Part shown: piece after piece, positions 43,909-56,666 of the stretch | How the letters are laid out: each line of letters opens with the position of its first letter | Numbering within the stretch: the first letter of the stretch is position 1 | Source: Lantana camara | Taxonomy: Eukaryota; Streptophyta; Magnoliopsida; Lamiales; Verbenaceae | Length of the DNA: 64,000 nucleotides | Assembly (NCBI GenBank): GCA_037501455.1 | Contig: CM074855.1 | Coordinates: forward strand, 52,211,001 to 52,275,000 | Direction: 5' to 3' | Position numbers and translations under genes: made by a program | The notes under the pieces: model-generated | Database searches by the model: none | What the model was told of the DNA's origin: nothing | The model's input: only the letters and a program-made list of their open reading frames with translations

Positions 43909-46900
43909 ATGCCGCGCGGAAGGCCTCGTAGAGAGCATTCCCCGGGACACCGGCATCACCGCCATGAGCATGCTCCTTCACCTCCACCCCCCAAGCACAA
44001 CCACAGGATTTCCTGAATTCTATGGTTCAACTAATAGATCAGAGACTGCGGGATTATGTGCCTCCTGCACCACCGGTTCCTCCAGCAGCACCACCGGCCC
44101 CGATTTCAGCTATATTAAGGGAATTTCAAAGCCAACATCCACCCCGATTCTTTAAAGGAAACTAGCAATTTTAGCACACTCTATGCGTGTGCAAATAACA
44201 AAATTGTAATTATTTAAATATATATTAAATGAAAATTTTTATGTTCATATTTGTTTTATAATTATTTTTGATATGATTAAAGTTTAAAAACTAATACAAA
44301 ATAAAAACTACAAAATATGAGAAAAAAATAAAAATATATAATCAACCAAAGCTGTTAGTTTCTTACATAGAAAATAGTTAAAATATAAATTAAAAATTAT
44401 TTCAAAAAAAATAATATAAAAGAAGAGAATAAAACTATAAAAGTAAGTTGAGAAAAATGAAGTTGAAACACGTTCTGTATGTGATGAAGAAATAAATAAA
44501 TTAATTAAATAAAAAAGAAATTAGAGACCAATCGAAGAGACCACCTTTGTCTCTCTCGCTTAATATATAGTATAGATGATATGCAAGCTGAACAGTGGCT
44601 CAAGGAAGTGGAAAGAATTTGGGCTCTTATTCCTTGCGATTCTAGAGAGAAGGCCCGGTGTACCCTTACTTTGATCAAAGGAGAAGCCTATGCGTGGTGG
44701 GAGAGTACCAAGATCGTTCTTGATGTGGCCGAAGAAGAGGTTACTTGGGAGGTGTTAGCACGGGAATTCAAGAGCAAGTTCATTCCACCCTCTTCACGCA
44801 CCCGAAGGCTTCAAGAATTTACAGAGCTTAAAGAAGGAGGGAGATCCGTAGCCGAGTATATCGCAGATTTTGAAAGGTTATCTAAGTATGCTCCCAATAT
44901 TGCCGGTGATGATTTCCCCAAAGCAAAGCAGTTTGTTCAGGGACTGAGGCTGGACATTCAAGCGGCGATCGAAGCGGTTAATACTAGCACATGGAAAAAG
45001 GCTACTCAAAAGGCCTTAAAAGTTGAAGATTCGGTCAATGGTCGGAGGTCCTCTTATTGGTCAGGATAGGGCTCAGGATATAATCCCGGAAATAGGCCAA
45101 TCACTCATGAGATAGTTCCTTCACATTCTAAGGGTCCAACAAAGAAGTTTAAGCAACAAGGGCCGACTCAGAAAATTTCTCAGTCTTCTAGAGTACCACC
45201 ACCCCCCGAAAAACCAAAATGTACCTTCTGTGGACAGCCTACTCATCACTAAGATAATTGCAGAAGGCGTCTCGGGTTGTGCCTCATTTGTGGGGATACC
45301 GATCATCGAGTGGATACATGTCCGGATCGCCGGGATTAGCCTGTCGGGGGTCAGAGGTTGATGATTAGAGCCCGAGCCTATGCTTTGGAAGGAGAGGAAG
45401 CGGATCCTGATATAGACCCTGCAGCCGTGGTGGAAGGTACTATTTGCATCCATGGCACGAACATCCATACTTTATTTGATCCGGGAGCTACCCACTCCTT
45501 TATTCCCCGTGCTATTTCATTGCCTTTATGTGTTACTCTATCTTCTGCTTATTATCATTTTAGTACTCCTTTCGGTGGTAGTATAGAAACTAACCGGGTT
45601 TTTCGAGCGGTGCCGGTGAGTATTGAGGGTCGAGTTTTCGCTAAGGATTTTATTGAATTGCCAATGTCACGCTATGGATCTATATTGGGGATGGATTGGT
45701 TGTTTAAGTTTAATGCCACCGTGGATTGTCGAGCCAAAAGAGTTCAGCTGGGTTCGGATGTTATTACTGGTTGGAGTTCGAAATCGGTACCTCTATTATC
45801 TTTTACAGAAGCTCAGAAATTGGTTCGTAATGGGGCTACAGGATTCATAGCTTATGTACTTAATCGACCCAAGGATCATGTAAAATTGGAAGAAACGGAA
45901 GTTGTTAAGGGATTTCCCGAAGTGTTTCCGAAAAAATTGGATTCGTTGCCACCGAAGAGAGAAATCGAATTTGTGATCGACTTATATCCCAATACCGAGC
46001 CGTATTCCAAGACTCGATATCAGATGGCTCCGACGGAATTGAAAGAATTGAAAGTCCAACTTGATGCTTTAATGGAAATTGGGTATATAAGACCGAGTTC
46101 GTCACCGTGCGGAGCGCCGGTATTGTTTGTAAAGAAGAAGGATGGTACTTTGAGGATGTGTATCGATTATCGGGAATTGAATCGGATGACAATTAAGAAT
46201 AAATATCCTCTTCCCCTCATCAAAGAGTTGTTTGATATACTTCAAGGATCCAAGGTATATTCAAAGCTTGATTTGAGACAAAGCTATTACCAGTTACGGA
46301 TCCGAGATGAAGATATTCCAAAGACGGGGTTCAATACAAGATATGGGCATTATGAGTTCGTGGTTATGCCGTTCGGGGTGACAAATGCTCCCGCCGCCTT
46401 TATGGATATGATGCATAGGATTTTCCGGCCGTTCCTTTATATATTTGTGGTTATCTTTATTGACGATATTTTGGTTTTCTCCAAGTCGACCGAAGAGCAT
46501 GCCAGGCATCTTGAACTTGTGTTGAGAACTTTAAAGAAACATCAATTATTTGCCAAGTTCAGTAAGTGTGAGTTTTGGATCGATCGGGTATCGTTCTTGG
46601 GGCATATAATTTTGGGAAACGGGTTGGAAGTTGATCCTTCCAAGGTCGAGGCCGTCTTGAAGTGGGAGAGACCTAAGAATGCGTCAGAGATTAAGAGTTT
46701 CTTGGGATTGGCGGGATATTATAGGAGATTTGTGCAAGATTTTTCTAAAATTGCCGCTCTTTTAACTCGGTTGACAAAGAAAGATGTTAAGTACGATTGG
46801 GATGACAAGTGTGAGACAAACTTCAATGAGTTAAAGAAGAGATTGGTGTCAGCCCCGGTGTTAACTCTTCCGGACGGGTTAGAAGGATATGCCGTGTAAA

Positions 46901-48805
46901 CGGATGCATCTAAAGAAGGTTTGGGATGCGTTTTGACTCAGAAGGGCAAGGTTATCGCTTATGCTTCCCGGAAGTTAAGAGATTATGAAAAGAATTATCG
47001 GACACATGATCTAGAGCTTGAAGCGGTGATATTCACACTGGGAAAATGGAGACATTACTTATATGGAGTATCCTTTGAGATTTTCACGGATCATAAAAGT
47101 CTCCAATATCTATTTACCCAGAAAGATCTTAACTTGAGACAACGAAGATGGATGGAACGGTTAGAAGACTATGATTGTGTAATCAAGTATCATCCCGGGA
47201 AGGCTAATATAGTAGCCGATGCTTTGAGCCGAAAAGTTGAGTTTCAAATTTGGAAATTGGGGAAAATAGCCATATTAAGCCTATTGTGATAAAAGCTCGG
47301 GTGTTCAATATCACCATTCAACCTGAATTGAAATTTAGATTGTTCGAGGCTCAAGTTAAGGATCCGGAAGTTCAGAAATCTGTTGTTAAGGCAAAAGAGG
47401 ATCCAGAGAGTCCATTTGGGTTTGACGAAGCCGGTCTTCTTCGCTTCAAAAACCGAGTAGTGATACCCAATAAGCTGAAAAGGGGATTGTTAGAGGAAGC
47501 CCATAAATCAGCCTATTCGGTACATCCAGGAGGAAATAAATGCATAAAGACTTGAAACAATTTTATTGATGGCGTGGACTCAAGAAGGATGTGGCCGAGT
47601 TTGTAAGATGTTGTTTGACGTGTCAACAAGTTAAAGCTGAGCATCAAAGGCCAGGAGGTCTCTTACAGCCGTTGCCTATCCCCGAATGGAAATGGGAATA
47701 GGTGACAATGGATTTTATATCCGGGTTGCCTAAGGTGAAAGGAGGGTACGATGGTATTTGGGTAATTGTGGACCGTTTAACGAAGTCTGCTCACTTTTTA
47801 CCGGTCCGTATGTCCTTCAAGATTAGAAAATTGGCTGAAATTTATAATATAGAAATTGTTCGTCTTCATGGGATACCGGTAAGCATTGTTTCAGATAGAG
47901 ATCCCCGTTTTACTTCGAAGTTATGGAGAGAATTACAAGATCTTTTGGGAACAAAACTTCAGTTTAGCATGGCTTTTCATCCTCAAACTGATGGCCAATC
48001 GGAAAGGGTAATACGGTATTTGGAGGATTTATTACGGTCATGTGCTTTAGACTTCTCGAATTCATGGTGTGACCAACTCCCTTTAATTGAATTTGCTTAA
48101 AATAATAGTTATCAGTCTTCTATTGGCATGGCTCCGTATGAATTACTTTATGGATGAAAATGTCGGTCCCCGTTATATTTTGATCTAGAGGAATGGAAGT
48201 GGACAAAACAAGGAGGGGTGAAGAAGGAAGAAAAACTTGATAAACCTTCTAAAGCCATGGAAGCTATGATTGAAAAGGTTCAGTTAATACAACAACGGAT
48301 GAAAGCTGCACAAGATAGACAGAAAAGCTACGCCGATACCCGTAGAAGGGATCTTAAGTTTGAAGTTGGAGACTGGGTATTCTTGAAGGCTTCTCCACGA
48401 AAAGGATTTGCTCGGATTGGGAAAGGAGGTAAGCTTAAGCCTCGTTATTTAGGTCCTTATGAAATTTTGGAAAGAATTGGAGAAGTTGCTTACAGGTTGG
48501 ACCTACCACCGAACCTCACGGGGATTCATAATGTATTCCATGTCTCTCAGCTCAGAAAGTATTATCCGGATGAAACAGAAATTCTCCCCGTTGAAGAAGT
48601 TGAGTTAGAACCGAATCTATCTTTTGTTCAGTAGCCGGTTAAGGTGTTGGATAGAAAGTATCAAGAATTGAGAAATCGACGGATTCCCATGGTCAAGGTG
48701 CTATGGAGAAGTGATAAATCCGAAGAGATGACTTGGGAAACAGAAGAAAAAAATGAAAAGGTTCCACCCCGAGCTATTCAATTCCGATCAGTGAATCTGG
48801 GGACC
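43909..48805 (+). pseudogene. gag-pol of family 4 chromovirus, multiply disabled
   Basis: The start at 43,909 (MPRGRPRR) follows AATTTCAG. Gag runs to 44,161, is interrupted by the Helitron and resumes at 44,577 (QAEQWLKEVERIWALIPC). Two zinc knuckles lie near 45,220-45,325. A long intact stretch at 45,358-46,899 holds protease ([10 protein letters not shown]), RT (YRMAP-like start, FIDDILVFS catalytic motif) and the RT C-terminal region. RNase H is at 46,900-47,240, integrase zinc-binding region at about 47,490-47,640, integrase core at 47,702-48,100 (MDFISGLP, SDRDPRF, GQSE), and C-terminal region with chromodomain (PVKVLDRKYQELR, VKVLWRSDKSEEMTWE) up to about 48,800. Lesions include stops at about 45,067, 45,250, 45,337, 46,897, 47,698 and 48,098 and frame changes near 47,260 and 47,540. 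The domain order PR-RT-RH-IN-chromodomain is Ty3/gypsy chromovirus. Confidence 0.93.
44162..44576 (-). mobile_element. non-autonomous Helitron, 415 bp, in family 4 gag
   Basis: On the minus strand it begins TCTATACTATATATTAAG and ends CTAG, and lies exactly between A (44,161) and T (44,577), the Helitron target rule. A 6-bp stem hairpin GCACAC/GTGTGC (44,174-44,192) sits 8 bases before the CTAG terminus. There are no terminal inverted repeats and no target duplication. When the segment is ignored, the gag reading frame continues across it and matches the other copies. It has no coding capacity. Confidence 0.9.
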
Positions 48806-48816
48806 AGATTCTTCCA

Positions 48817-48829
48817 AGGGGAGGAGAGT
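48817..48829 (+). other. polypurine tract, family 4
   Basis: AAGGGGAGGAGAG followed by T ends next to the 3' LTR start TGTAACGCCCC. Confidence 0.8.
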
Positions 48830-51376
48830 TGTAACGCCCCAATTTTCGGAAGTTCAGGTAAGCACTCCACGAGCGGGTCTTCGGGAGTTGGGAGGTTAAA
48901 ATTACCTGTTTGTTCATTTAATTATATGTTTCATCACATTACTTGCCATATGCTTTCATATAATTATATGAAATGCCATTTATATGAATTGTATGAAATA
49001 AGTGACATACTTATATTATATGATCCTTAATTGTTTCCTTATGTGAAATTGTGTAATTAAATATATATCATGGCTTGGAGGTAATTGCATTATTTGTTAG
49101 AGATTGTACTTATGTGCATCAATTTAAATAAATAAGGGACTTTCATGCAAATAGGGAGGAATCACATATTTCCACACTTGACTTTAGGATATATCCCTTA
49201 ATGCATCTAAATACTTCCATTACATTCCATTGTGATCCAATAACAAAGAAACACACACATACACTTAGCAAATTTCGGTTTTTACACCTTGAGAAGAGAA
49301 AGAAGATATCATCCATAATTCAAGCTAGGATTCAAGGGAATTGTGGAGTAGGAGCATCATCAACCTCATATCATCATCTTATCACCTTTTCTTTTGATTC
49401 AAGGTAGAAATTAGAAATTTCATGAATTCTTGAATATGTGAGCAAGTATGAATTTAGGGATTTTTCTTGATGAATTCTTACATGATTGAAGTTGAGAGCA
49501 TGATCTTGATCATAAGGAGTAAGGATTGCATGAAAATCTTGAAATTATTGAGGGTTGGAAGCATGTTCATACATGAGGGTTTCAAGTTTGATTTTACCAC
49601 TTTGATGTTTATTTCTTGGATGAATTGATGAATACTTGAAGTATGATGCATATATGAGGTGTTTCAACATTTGCTATGGTTGCAATTTGGAAATATAATT
49701 ATTTGGGTTGGTTTTGCATGGAAAGCCCCTGTTTTCTGCGCTGTTTTTCTGTTACGCACAGTTGACACGGGCGTGTCAACTTTGCCCTGTTCTGTGTAAC
49801 ACGGGGGTGCATGATGGTTTGGTTTTTCTGTACCGTGACACGGGGGTGTCACGGTTTGTCTTGTGTTGGTGACACGGGCGTGTCACCTTCTTTTCACGCA
49901 TATTGTCCGATGTACCCAGACACGGGGGTGTCACGACTTAGTGTATATTGGTGACACGGGCGTGTCACCTTCTGTTTTCATGCATATATTGGTTGCATGC
50001 TACTGTACGTGCATTTGTTAGATATATTGGTTACGTATTAATTGTTATTTGGGTTAATTGATTATATGAGTTAATTTCCTAATAGTGCACAAGAACATGA
50101 TCTTATCTTTTACATATTAATATCGTGATCATTGCATTTTCGTCGTTCGTCCTATTTGGTGTATTTTGAGTCGTGTTTCACAGACAGCTGTCTTTCTTGC
50201 ACAGACCAGCTTCCTGGTGACGAGGAGCAGTCTCCGTGAATTGATTCCTTGGTTGTTTTGGGTCGTTCAGGTGAGGTTTAATTCTAGATACATAGGACCC
50301 GTATAACCCTATGTGAAGTTTTAAGCCAAAACTTATCTATATATTTATAGTTTTCAAACGAGATTGGTTTTCAACTGATTTACCGAACTATTGAAGGAAT
50401 TGATTGATTGATTGATTGATCGGGCGAGTATTGTATTGTACTGTGGGCCCGAGGGTAGTGGCTCGAGCAAACCGGGAAAGCACGGGCTGACGGGTAACTC
50501 GAGCGCTATCCTTACCAAATTGGGATGACCCCTGAACCGCCTAGGAGATTAGGGGAGGAAGGAGTTCCGGGATTAGGGATTCATGTACCCTCTGCCCAGA
50601 CTGATTGGATGGTGGGGCCTTGCAATCCCCCCATCAATCGGAGGAAGAAGGATGGACTGAATCTGCTAATTGTGCACCGTAATGAATTGCATGACCACCT
50701 AACCATTAAATAATTGATTGATTGATTGTACACAGTCGGAGTAAGGTTGGAGATTGCCATCACTCACCGGGCCACAATTGATTGTATGGAATTGGAATTG
50801 AAATGGAATTAGTTGTAACCTCGGGCGATAGTGTCGCTTATTCTTCTAAATTGTACCGTTATTTCTCCAAAATTATTACCCGAGATTATAACTTGCATGT
50901 TTGTGCACTTATATTTATTTATACCCCTCGCTCAGTCCGTGTGGGACTGACACCTCAACTTTTCAGTTGTTTTGCAGGGCGTGCTAGGCGGGAATTAGAG
51001 TCTAGAGGGTCTTTAATTTGGGTCTAGCACACTTCACCTCATATTATGTACATGTCTTGATACCTATTGTTCTGTAGCTTGCCTTGTGGCTAATTTTGGA
51101 GATGATATTGTGTTGATATTTTGAGCGTTGGTATCAATTAGTAAATAAATAAATATGGTACCTACAAATATTGAATGAATGTTATTGCTACCACTTTTAT
51201 TACTCTGCCTTGATTGTTGATTATGTGGTTTGGGGTTAGTCCCGCCTAGCTTTGTTGTCGTTTTTCTTCTTGTCTCCCATTCGCTATAATGTCGATTCAT
51301 GTATGGATTGACCATTTCATATGTGGATTGGGGCTATAGTACGGGGGATGTGGTGCCTAGCGTTCCGGGCGCTACA
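48830..51376 (+). repeat. 3' LTR of family 4 (2,547 bp, uninterrupted)
   Basis: Starts TGTAACGCCCC and ends GGGCGCTACA. It preserves the empty CACTA site and the 180 bp missing from the 5' LTR. A GATT microsatellite is at about 50,401-50,420. The palindrome array is at 49,761-49,969 and the R-region stem-loop at 50,932-50,950. Confidence 0.93.
49761..49969. repeat. five-copy palindrome array of family 4 3' LTR
   Basis: GTTGACACG-GG-CGTGTCAAC at 49,761-49,780; CCGTGACAC-GGGG-GTGTCACGG at 49,833-49,854; GGTGACACG-GG-CGTGTCACC at 49,868-49,887 and again at 49,950-49,969; GACAC-GGGG-GTGTC at 49,919-49,932. A decayed unit lies near 49,799. The GACAC/GTGTC core is constant and the outer bases change in pairs. 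Confidence 0.92.
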
Positions 51377-52152
51377 GGTCTTGCAAACCGCCCACCACCA
51401 GGAGGAAAAAGGTGTATATGAGCGATTATGAATGATTGAATGAATGTGCTCGAAAGATTGTATATATGATAACTTAATGAATTTCTAATGATTACACGAG
51501 GTGTAGGTTGGAGACAATGCCCTCTCACCGGGCTCACGAATGACCTATTGAATGAAAATGATAGTTATAATCCCGCTGATGTTTTTTTTTTGTTTTTACC
51601 GACTTGCGAAAATGTTCTAAAACTTCACCCGGTATTACAGCTTGCATGTATGTGTTTACATTCCACGATTTTATATATATTATGCCTTGTTTTATACTCA
51701 CCAGTCTCCTATAGACTGAACCCAGATTGTTTTCAGTTGTGTTGTGCAGGTGTAAGGAGAGTTAGGCGGGAATTCGAGTCGGTGTGTCTCGTATTTGTTT
51801 CTAGCTCTTTATTTTGGATTCTTACACACACTGATATTAGTACTATGACTCTTGTATTTTGTTTATGACTTGGGCGTACTTGTTAGGACGTGATGGCATT
51901 TTGATACTTGTATATACTCTATTTTTGGAGCTTGTATGCTTAATGTAAATGTTATATGATATTTAATGCTTCCGCTTACCGTTTTTACTCTGATTTTTGT
52001 TGTCTCTCGTTTTGATTGGTTTAAGGGTTAGTCCCGCATAGCGTGTGTAGTGTCCCTATTCGCCGTTATTTAGCTCATTTATGGGTTGTCCATTTCATAT
52101 ACGGGTCGGGTCTCGGTGCGGGGGATGTGGTACCTTGAGCTCGGGTGCTATA
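51377..52152 (+). repeat. LTR2 of family 3, right part
   Basis: Starts with the second GGTCT target copy and continues the LTR broken at 31,070, including the TATA-like run (51,672-51,680) and R-region stem-loop (51,702-51,718). The end is GGGTGCTATA, with one change from TACA. Confidence 0.92.
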
Positions 52153-52160
52153 TCCTTAAG

Positions 52161-52172
52161 TGGTATCAGAGC
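52161..52172 (+). other. primer binding site, initiator tRNA-Met (family 3, interior B)
   Basis: TGGTATCAGAGC, 8 bases after LTR2. It shows that LTR2 also acts as a 5' LTR. Confidence 0.92.
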
Positions 52173-52369
52173 TTCGGGTTAGAAAACCCGGGATCTCGTG
52201 TCGTGTTGAGTCTGTCTATGTTGTACGACTTTAGGAAATTACTTGTTAATGTGGTCTTTGTGCATTTCTTACGTTCTTATGTGCCTACCTCTGGCATTTT
52301 TACTGAATTAATTTGCATTTTCATGCATAAACTAAACATAGCATGCATTTTAGTGTTTTATCTTATAGG

Positions 52370-55039
52370 ATGCCTCCGAGAAGATATGGAGACCGATCTC
52401 CTGAACGGCGCCCTCGCCGTAATCGCTTACCTACTCCGCAACCACCACCACAACAACCACAAGCTGGGGCTTTTGTTAACTCGGTGATAAATATTATTGA
52501 TCAAAGGCTTCGGGATTATGTTCCACCGGCACCTGTTCGAAAAGGAGGAATCACTGCCGTTTACCGTGAACTTAGAAATCAAAATCCTCCCAAATTTTAC
52601 TCGGGGAATGACATGCAAGCCGAACAATGACTTAAGAAGATTGAGCGGATTTAGGAGCTTATTCCTTGCAGTTCTCAAGAAAAAGCGAGGTGCACTATTA
52701 CCTTATTGCAAGGACAAGCTTATTCTTTGTGGGACACAAGCAAGATTCAATTAAATGCCGTCGGGGAAGAGGTTGATTGGGATGTATTTGTCCGGGAATT
52801 CAAAGGAAAATTCATTCCCCCTTCTGCAAGGACTCGAAGACTAGAGGAATTCATAGAATTTAAGAAAGGGAATCGGACTGTATCCAAAGTACATTTCAGA
52901 GATTGATCGACTGGTCCGCTAGGCTCTGAATATTACGAGTGATGATGCACACAAGGCAATGCAATTTGTTCAGGGATTGAGGCCGGATATTCAAACGGCT
53001 ATTGAAGCCGTTAACACGAGCACATGGGTGAAAACAACATCAAAGGCATTGAAAGTCGAGGATGGAGTTATAAGCCGGAGGAGTACTTATCGTTCTGGAC
53101 AGGGCTCGGGGACGAGGTTCAATCCGGGTAAAAAACCGATTACCTATTCTAATCAATCGAGCAAGGCCCCGAACAAGAAGCTCCGGATATCAGGACCTGC
53201 TTTCAGCCACCACCGGCATTACCGACTCCAAAGGGGAATCGACAGGATATACCACCATGTACCTATTGTGGTGGACCAACCCACGCTTATAATAATTACT
53301 GAAAAAGATTAGGTCTATGTCTCATTTGTGGCAAGGGAACTCATATGGAAAATACTTGCCCTGATAAGAATCCGGGCTATCAAGCTGGAGTTCAGAGGGC
53401 CCCTAATTCAGGCACGAGCTTATGCCCTCGAGGGCGAGGAGCAGAATGTGGAGGCCGACCACACTGCCATCGTGGAAGGTACCGTTTGCATACATAACAT
53501 GAACATATATGCACTTTTTGATCCGGGTGCCACTCATTCCTTTACTTCTTCTGGACTTACTTCTACTCTGTGCTTGCCTGTTACTTGTTTATATTCTTCT
53601 TATGTGGTTAGTTCGCCTCTCGGGGGAAGTCTTGAAACTGATCAGGTGGTCCAAGGATGTTTAGTTATTCTGGAAGGCAAAGATTACTCCGCAGATTTTA
53701 TTGTGATGCTGATGAAGAAGTATGGGGTAATTCTAGGAATGGATTTGTTTTTCAAGCACCAGGCTACAGTTGATTATTTTGCAAAGAAAGTGAAGTTGGC
53801 CGAAGTGGTTATCATGGGAGTTGGATCTAAGACGGTACCACTTTTATCTTTCATGGAAGCCCACAAGTTAGTTAGGGATGGAGCCACTGGATTTATTGCC
53901 TACCTCCTTAATAAATCGAAGGATCAATCACCGTTTGAAGAGACCATTGTTGTGAAGGAATATCCCGATGTTTTTCGGGAAAATTTGGGTTCGTTACCGC
54001 CAGATTGGGAGATTGAATTTGTAATAGATTTATATCTGGGATCAGAACCGTATTCCAAGACTCCTTACCGAATGGCTCCAACAGAGTTGAAAGAATTGAA
54101 GATTCAACTTGAATAGTTGCTTAAAATTGGATATATTCGACCGAGTTTATCTCCATGGGGTGCTCCGGTTCTTTTTGTCAAGAAGAAGGACGGGACGTTG
54201 TGAATGTGCATAGACTACCTAGAGTTGAATCGGATAACCGTAAAGAATAAGTACCCAGTGCCCCACATCGAGGATTTATTTGATATCTTGCAAGGTTCGG
54301 GGATGTACTCGAAAATGGATTTAAGACATGGGTACTATCAGTTGAAAATACGGAAAGAAGATATTCCTAAGACGGGATTCAACACCCGGTACGGGCATTA
54401 TGAGTTTATAGTGATGCCTTTCGGGTTTACCAATGCTCCTGCAACATTTATGGATATGATGCATAGAATTTTCCGTCCCTATCTCGATAAGTTCGTGGTG
54501 ATCTTTATCAATGACATCCTTGTGTATTCATGGACTGCTGAAGATCATGCCTGACATCTCAGATTGGTGTTGGACACGTTGAGAGAGCACCGGTTGTATG
54601 CGAAGTTTTGTAAGTGTGAATTTTGGATTGACCGGGTTGCTTTTCTAGGCCACATCGTTTCAAGTAAGGATTTAGAAGTAGATCCCTCGAAAATTGAGAC
54701 GGTCTTACAGTGGCAAACTTTAAAGAATGCCTCAGAGATAAGGAGTTTCTTGGGTTTAGCGGGTTATTATCGGACATTCGTATAGGACTTTTCAAAGATT
54801 GCCGCTCCTTTAACCCGATTGATTAAGAAATAAGCTAAATTTGAGTGGGATGCGGCGTGTGAGGAAATCTTTCAATTATTGAAGGAAAAGTTAGCCACTG
54901 CAACTATACTAGCACTTCCCGAAGGTAACAAAGGGCATACGGTTTATAAGGATGCCTCTAAGGAAAGATTTGGTTGTGTATTAATGCAGAATGGGAAAGT
55001 GATCGCCTACGCCTCTAGAAAGTTGAAGGAGTACGAAAG
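52370..55039 (+). pseudogene. gag-pol of family 3 interior B, truncated by family 5
   Basis: Starts at 52,370 (MPPRRYGDRSPERRP) directly after TCTTATAG. Gag spans to about 53,200, with zinc knuckles near 53,260-53,360. Protease ([10 protein letters not shown] near 53,516) and the RT N-terminus are in a long stretch ending at 54,116. RT continues at 54,204-54,554 with the catalytic motif altered to FINDILVYS (the first Asp of the usual FIDD is Asn) and then 54,564-54,785. RNase H starts near 54,879 and ends abruptly at the family 5 LTR (55,040). Stops at 52,628, 54,114, 54,202, 54,552 and 54,783, plus frame changes in gag, show it is dead. Confidence 0.9.
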
Positions 55040-55141
55040 TGTAACGCCCCGATTTCTTGGACGTAAAGGTACGACGTATGTGTTTACCAATTTGCGCGAA
55101 TTAACTGTTTTTACGTGTTTTATATTTAATTTTATTATAAT

Positions 55142-55335
55142 TGTTATTATTTTATTATATTATATTATATTATTTTATTTTAATATTATTAATTATATAT
55201 ATGTATTTCGTATTATATATATATATATATATGTTTAATTATTATTATTAATTTAATGATTATACTAATTATATGTGATGTTAATTAATCATGTTTTAAT
55301 TAATTAATTATTCATATATATATATATATATGTAT
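55142..55335. repeat. AT-rich microsatellite tracts in family 5 LTR
   Basis: TATTA/TTATA-rich sequence with pure TA runs near 55,214-55,231 and 55,315-55,331. Confidence 0.85.
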
Positions 55336-56666
55336 ACGTTGAAAATCATATTTATGCATGAAAGTCATAATTTGTGCATCGGAATTTTATAAATTATGCA
55401 TGAATGGTATGGATTGATCATATCATTAATTTTGTGCATCGTTCTTATATGATATGATATCGAATTGCCACGAATTTGTAATATGTCGTACATATATGTG
55501 TTATGAACATGATTTTATGCTCAATTTATGTTTTCGAATTCATTTGATATGTTAACGGATTTAATTTGTTTCGAGGAACCAAAACGGGAGCTAACGAGCA
55601 CTTAGCGTACCCTTGGTTCCGAATTTAATATCTTGAGCTCGGGAACTCGGATTCGAGTTCCGTCAACTCCGCTGAACTCGTAACGAAATTCGAGTTTAGT
55701 AAACTTAGCCTTACATTTTTCCTAAGTCGTTTGAAACTCCGAAATCCAACCGAAAAACGAAACGGAGACCAACTTGACCTTGTTGCACTAAATCCGCCAT
55801 ATCTTGGCCAAACTATAACCATATTAACCATGGTTTGATTCTTTGAAACCCTAACTCAACCCTCTATCATGACATAACAAGCCTTGACCGAGATTATCCT
55901 CACACAAGCCCCAAAACTCAGCCAAAGCTACTGTCCTGCATTCCAGACCCGTAACCCTTTCAACCTTGGAGATTTTGGAGCTCAAATCTCATCCAAACTT
56001 CAACCAATCATCAAGGTAAGTTAAGGGCTCTATTATATGTTTAATTCTGATCATTTTCATCTTTTCATTCATGATTTTGAGCATGGTTTCATCATTTCTG
56101 GCCATATTTCCGAAAATGAGGTGATTTTGGGCAAATCTTGATCTTCTTCGTTTCCCAGTGATTTAGATTGATTCCAAGCTTGAGATTGATTGTTTTGACA
56201 TCCTCATAACATTTATGGTCATTGATTTCGTGGTTGTTGAGATATTTATGATATATTATTTATGACATTTTTGAGAAATTTCACTTGAAGGTCACGCATG
56301 TCTTCTCCTTTTGGTTGAGCTAGTTTGGGACTGAATTGAGTGTTGATTATATGATATTTTGTTGCTTATTTGTTGGCCTTAACTGAGTAAATAGTTGGAG
56401 AAGGATTGAGTTCAAGCTTGCCCTGTTTTTCTTCGCGTTTTGCTCTGTTTTCTTCACGCAGAGTTGCTGTCATTTTGCTGTAATTTCCTTCATGTTGTTG
56501 CTGTCCTTTTCGTGGCCTTTTAGCATGTATTCTGGTTGAGTTGTTGCAGCAATTTGGACCTTGTTATGTTGCTTTTGTTGCCTTCGTTCTTGCTGGAGTT
56601 GACTGCCTTTTCCTGCTCTGTTTTCTGCGTATTTTACTGTCTGTATCGAGGGAGCTGCTGCTGTGC

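Larger units (their letters stand above)
31071..51376 (+). mobile_element. Ty3/gypsy chromovirus family 4, complete, inserted in family 3 LTR2
   Basis: A full element with 5' LTR, PBS, gag-pol, polypurine tract and 3' LTR, flanked by the perfect 5-bp duplication GGTCT (31,066-31,070 and 51,377-51,381). It carries two younger insertions: a CACTA element in the 5' LTR and a Helitron in gag. Without these and their duplications it would be about 9.7 kb. Gag-pol holds about ten disabling changes, so it cannot move by itself. Confidence 0.95.
22760..55039 (+). mobile_element. Ty3/gypsy chromovirus family 3, tandem LTR-int-LTR-int, nested and truncated
   Basis: Order is LTR1 (22,760-25,948), interior A (25,949-28,738), LTR2 (28,739-31,070 plus 51,377-52,152) and interior B (52,153-55,039). 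Both LTRs are followed by a primer binding site and a gag start, so LTR2 serves as the 3' LTR of one unit and the 5' LTR of the next. Such arrays arise by unequal recombination between copies or by insertion of one copy beside another. LTR2 is split by the family 4 element and interior B is cut by family 5. Confidence 0.85.
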
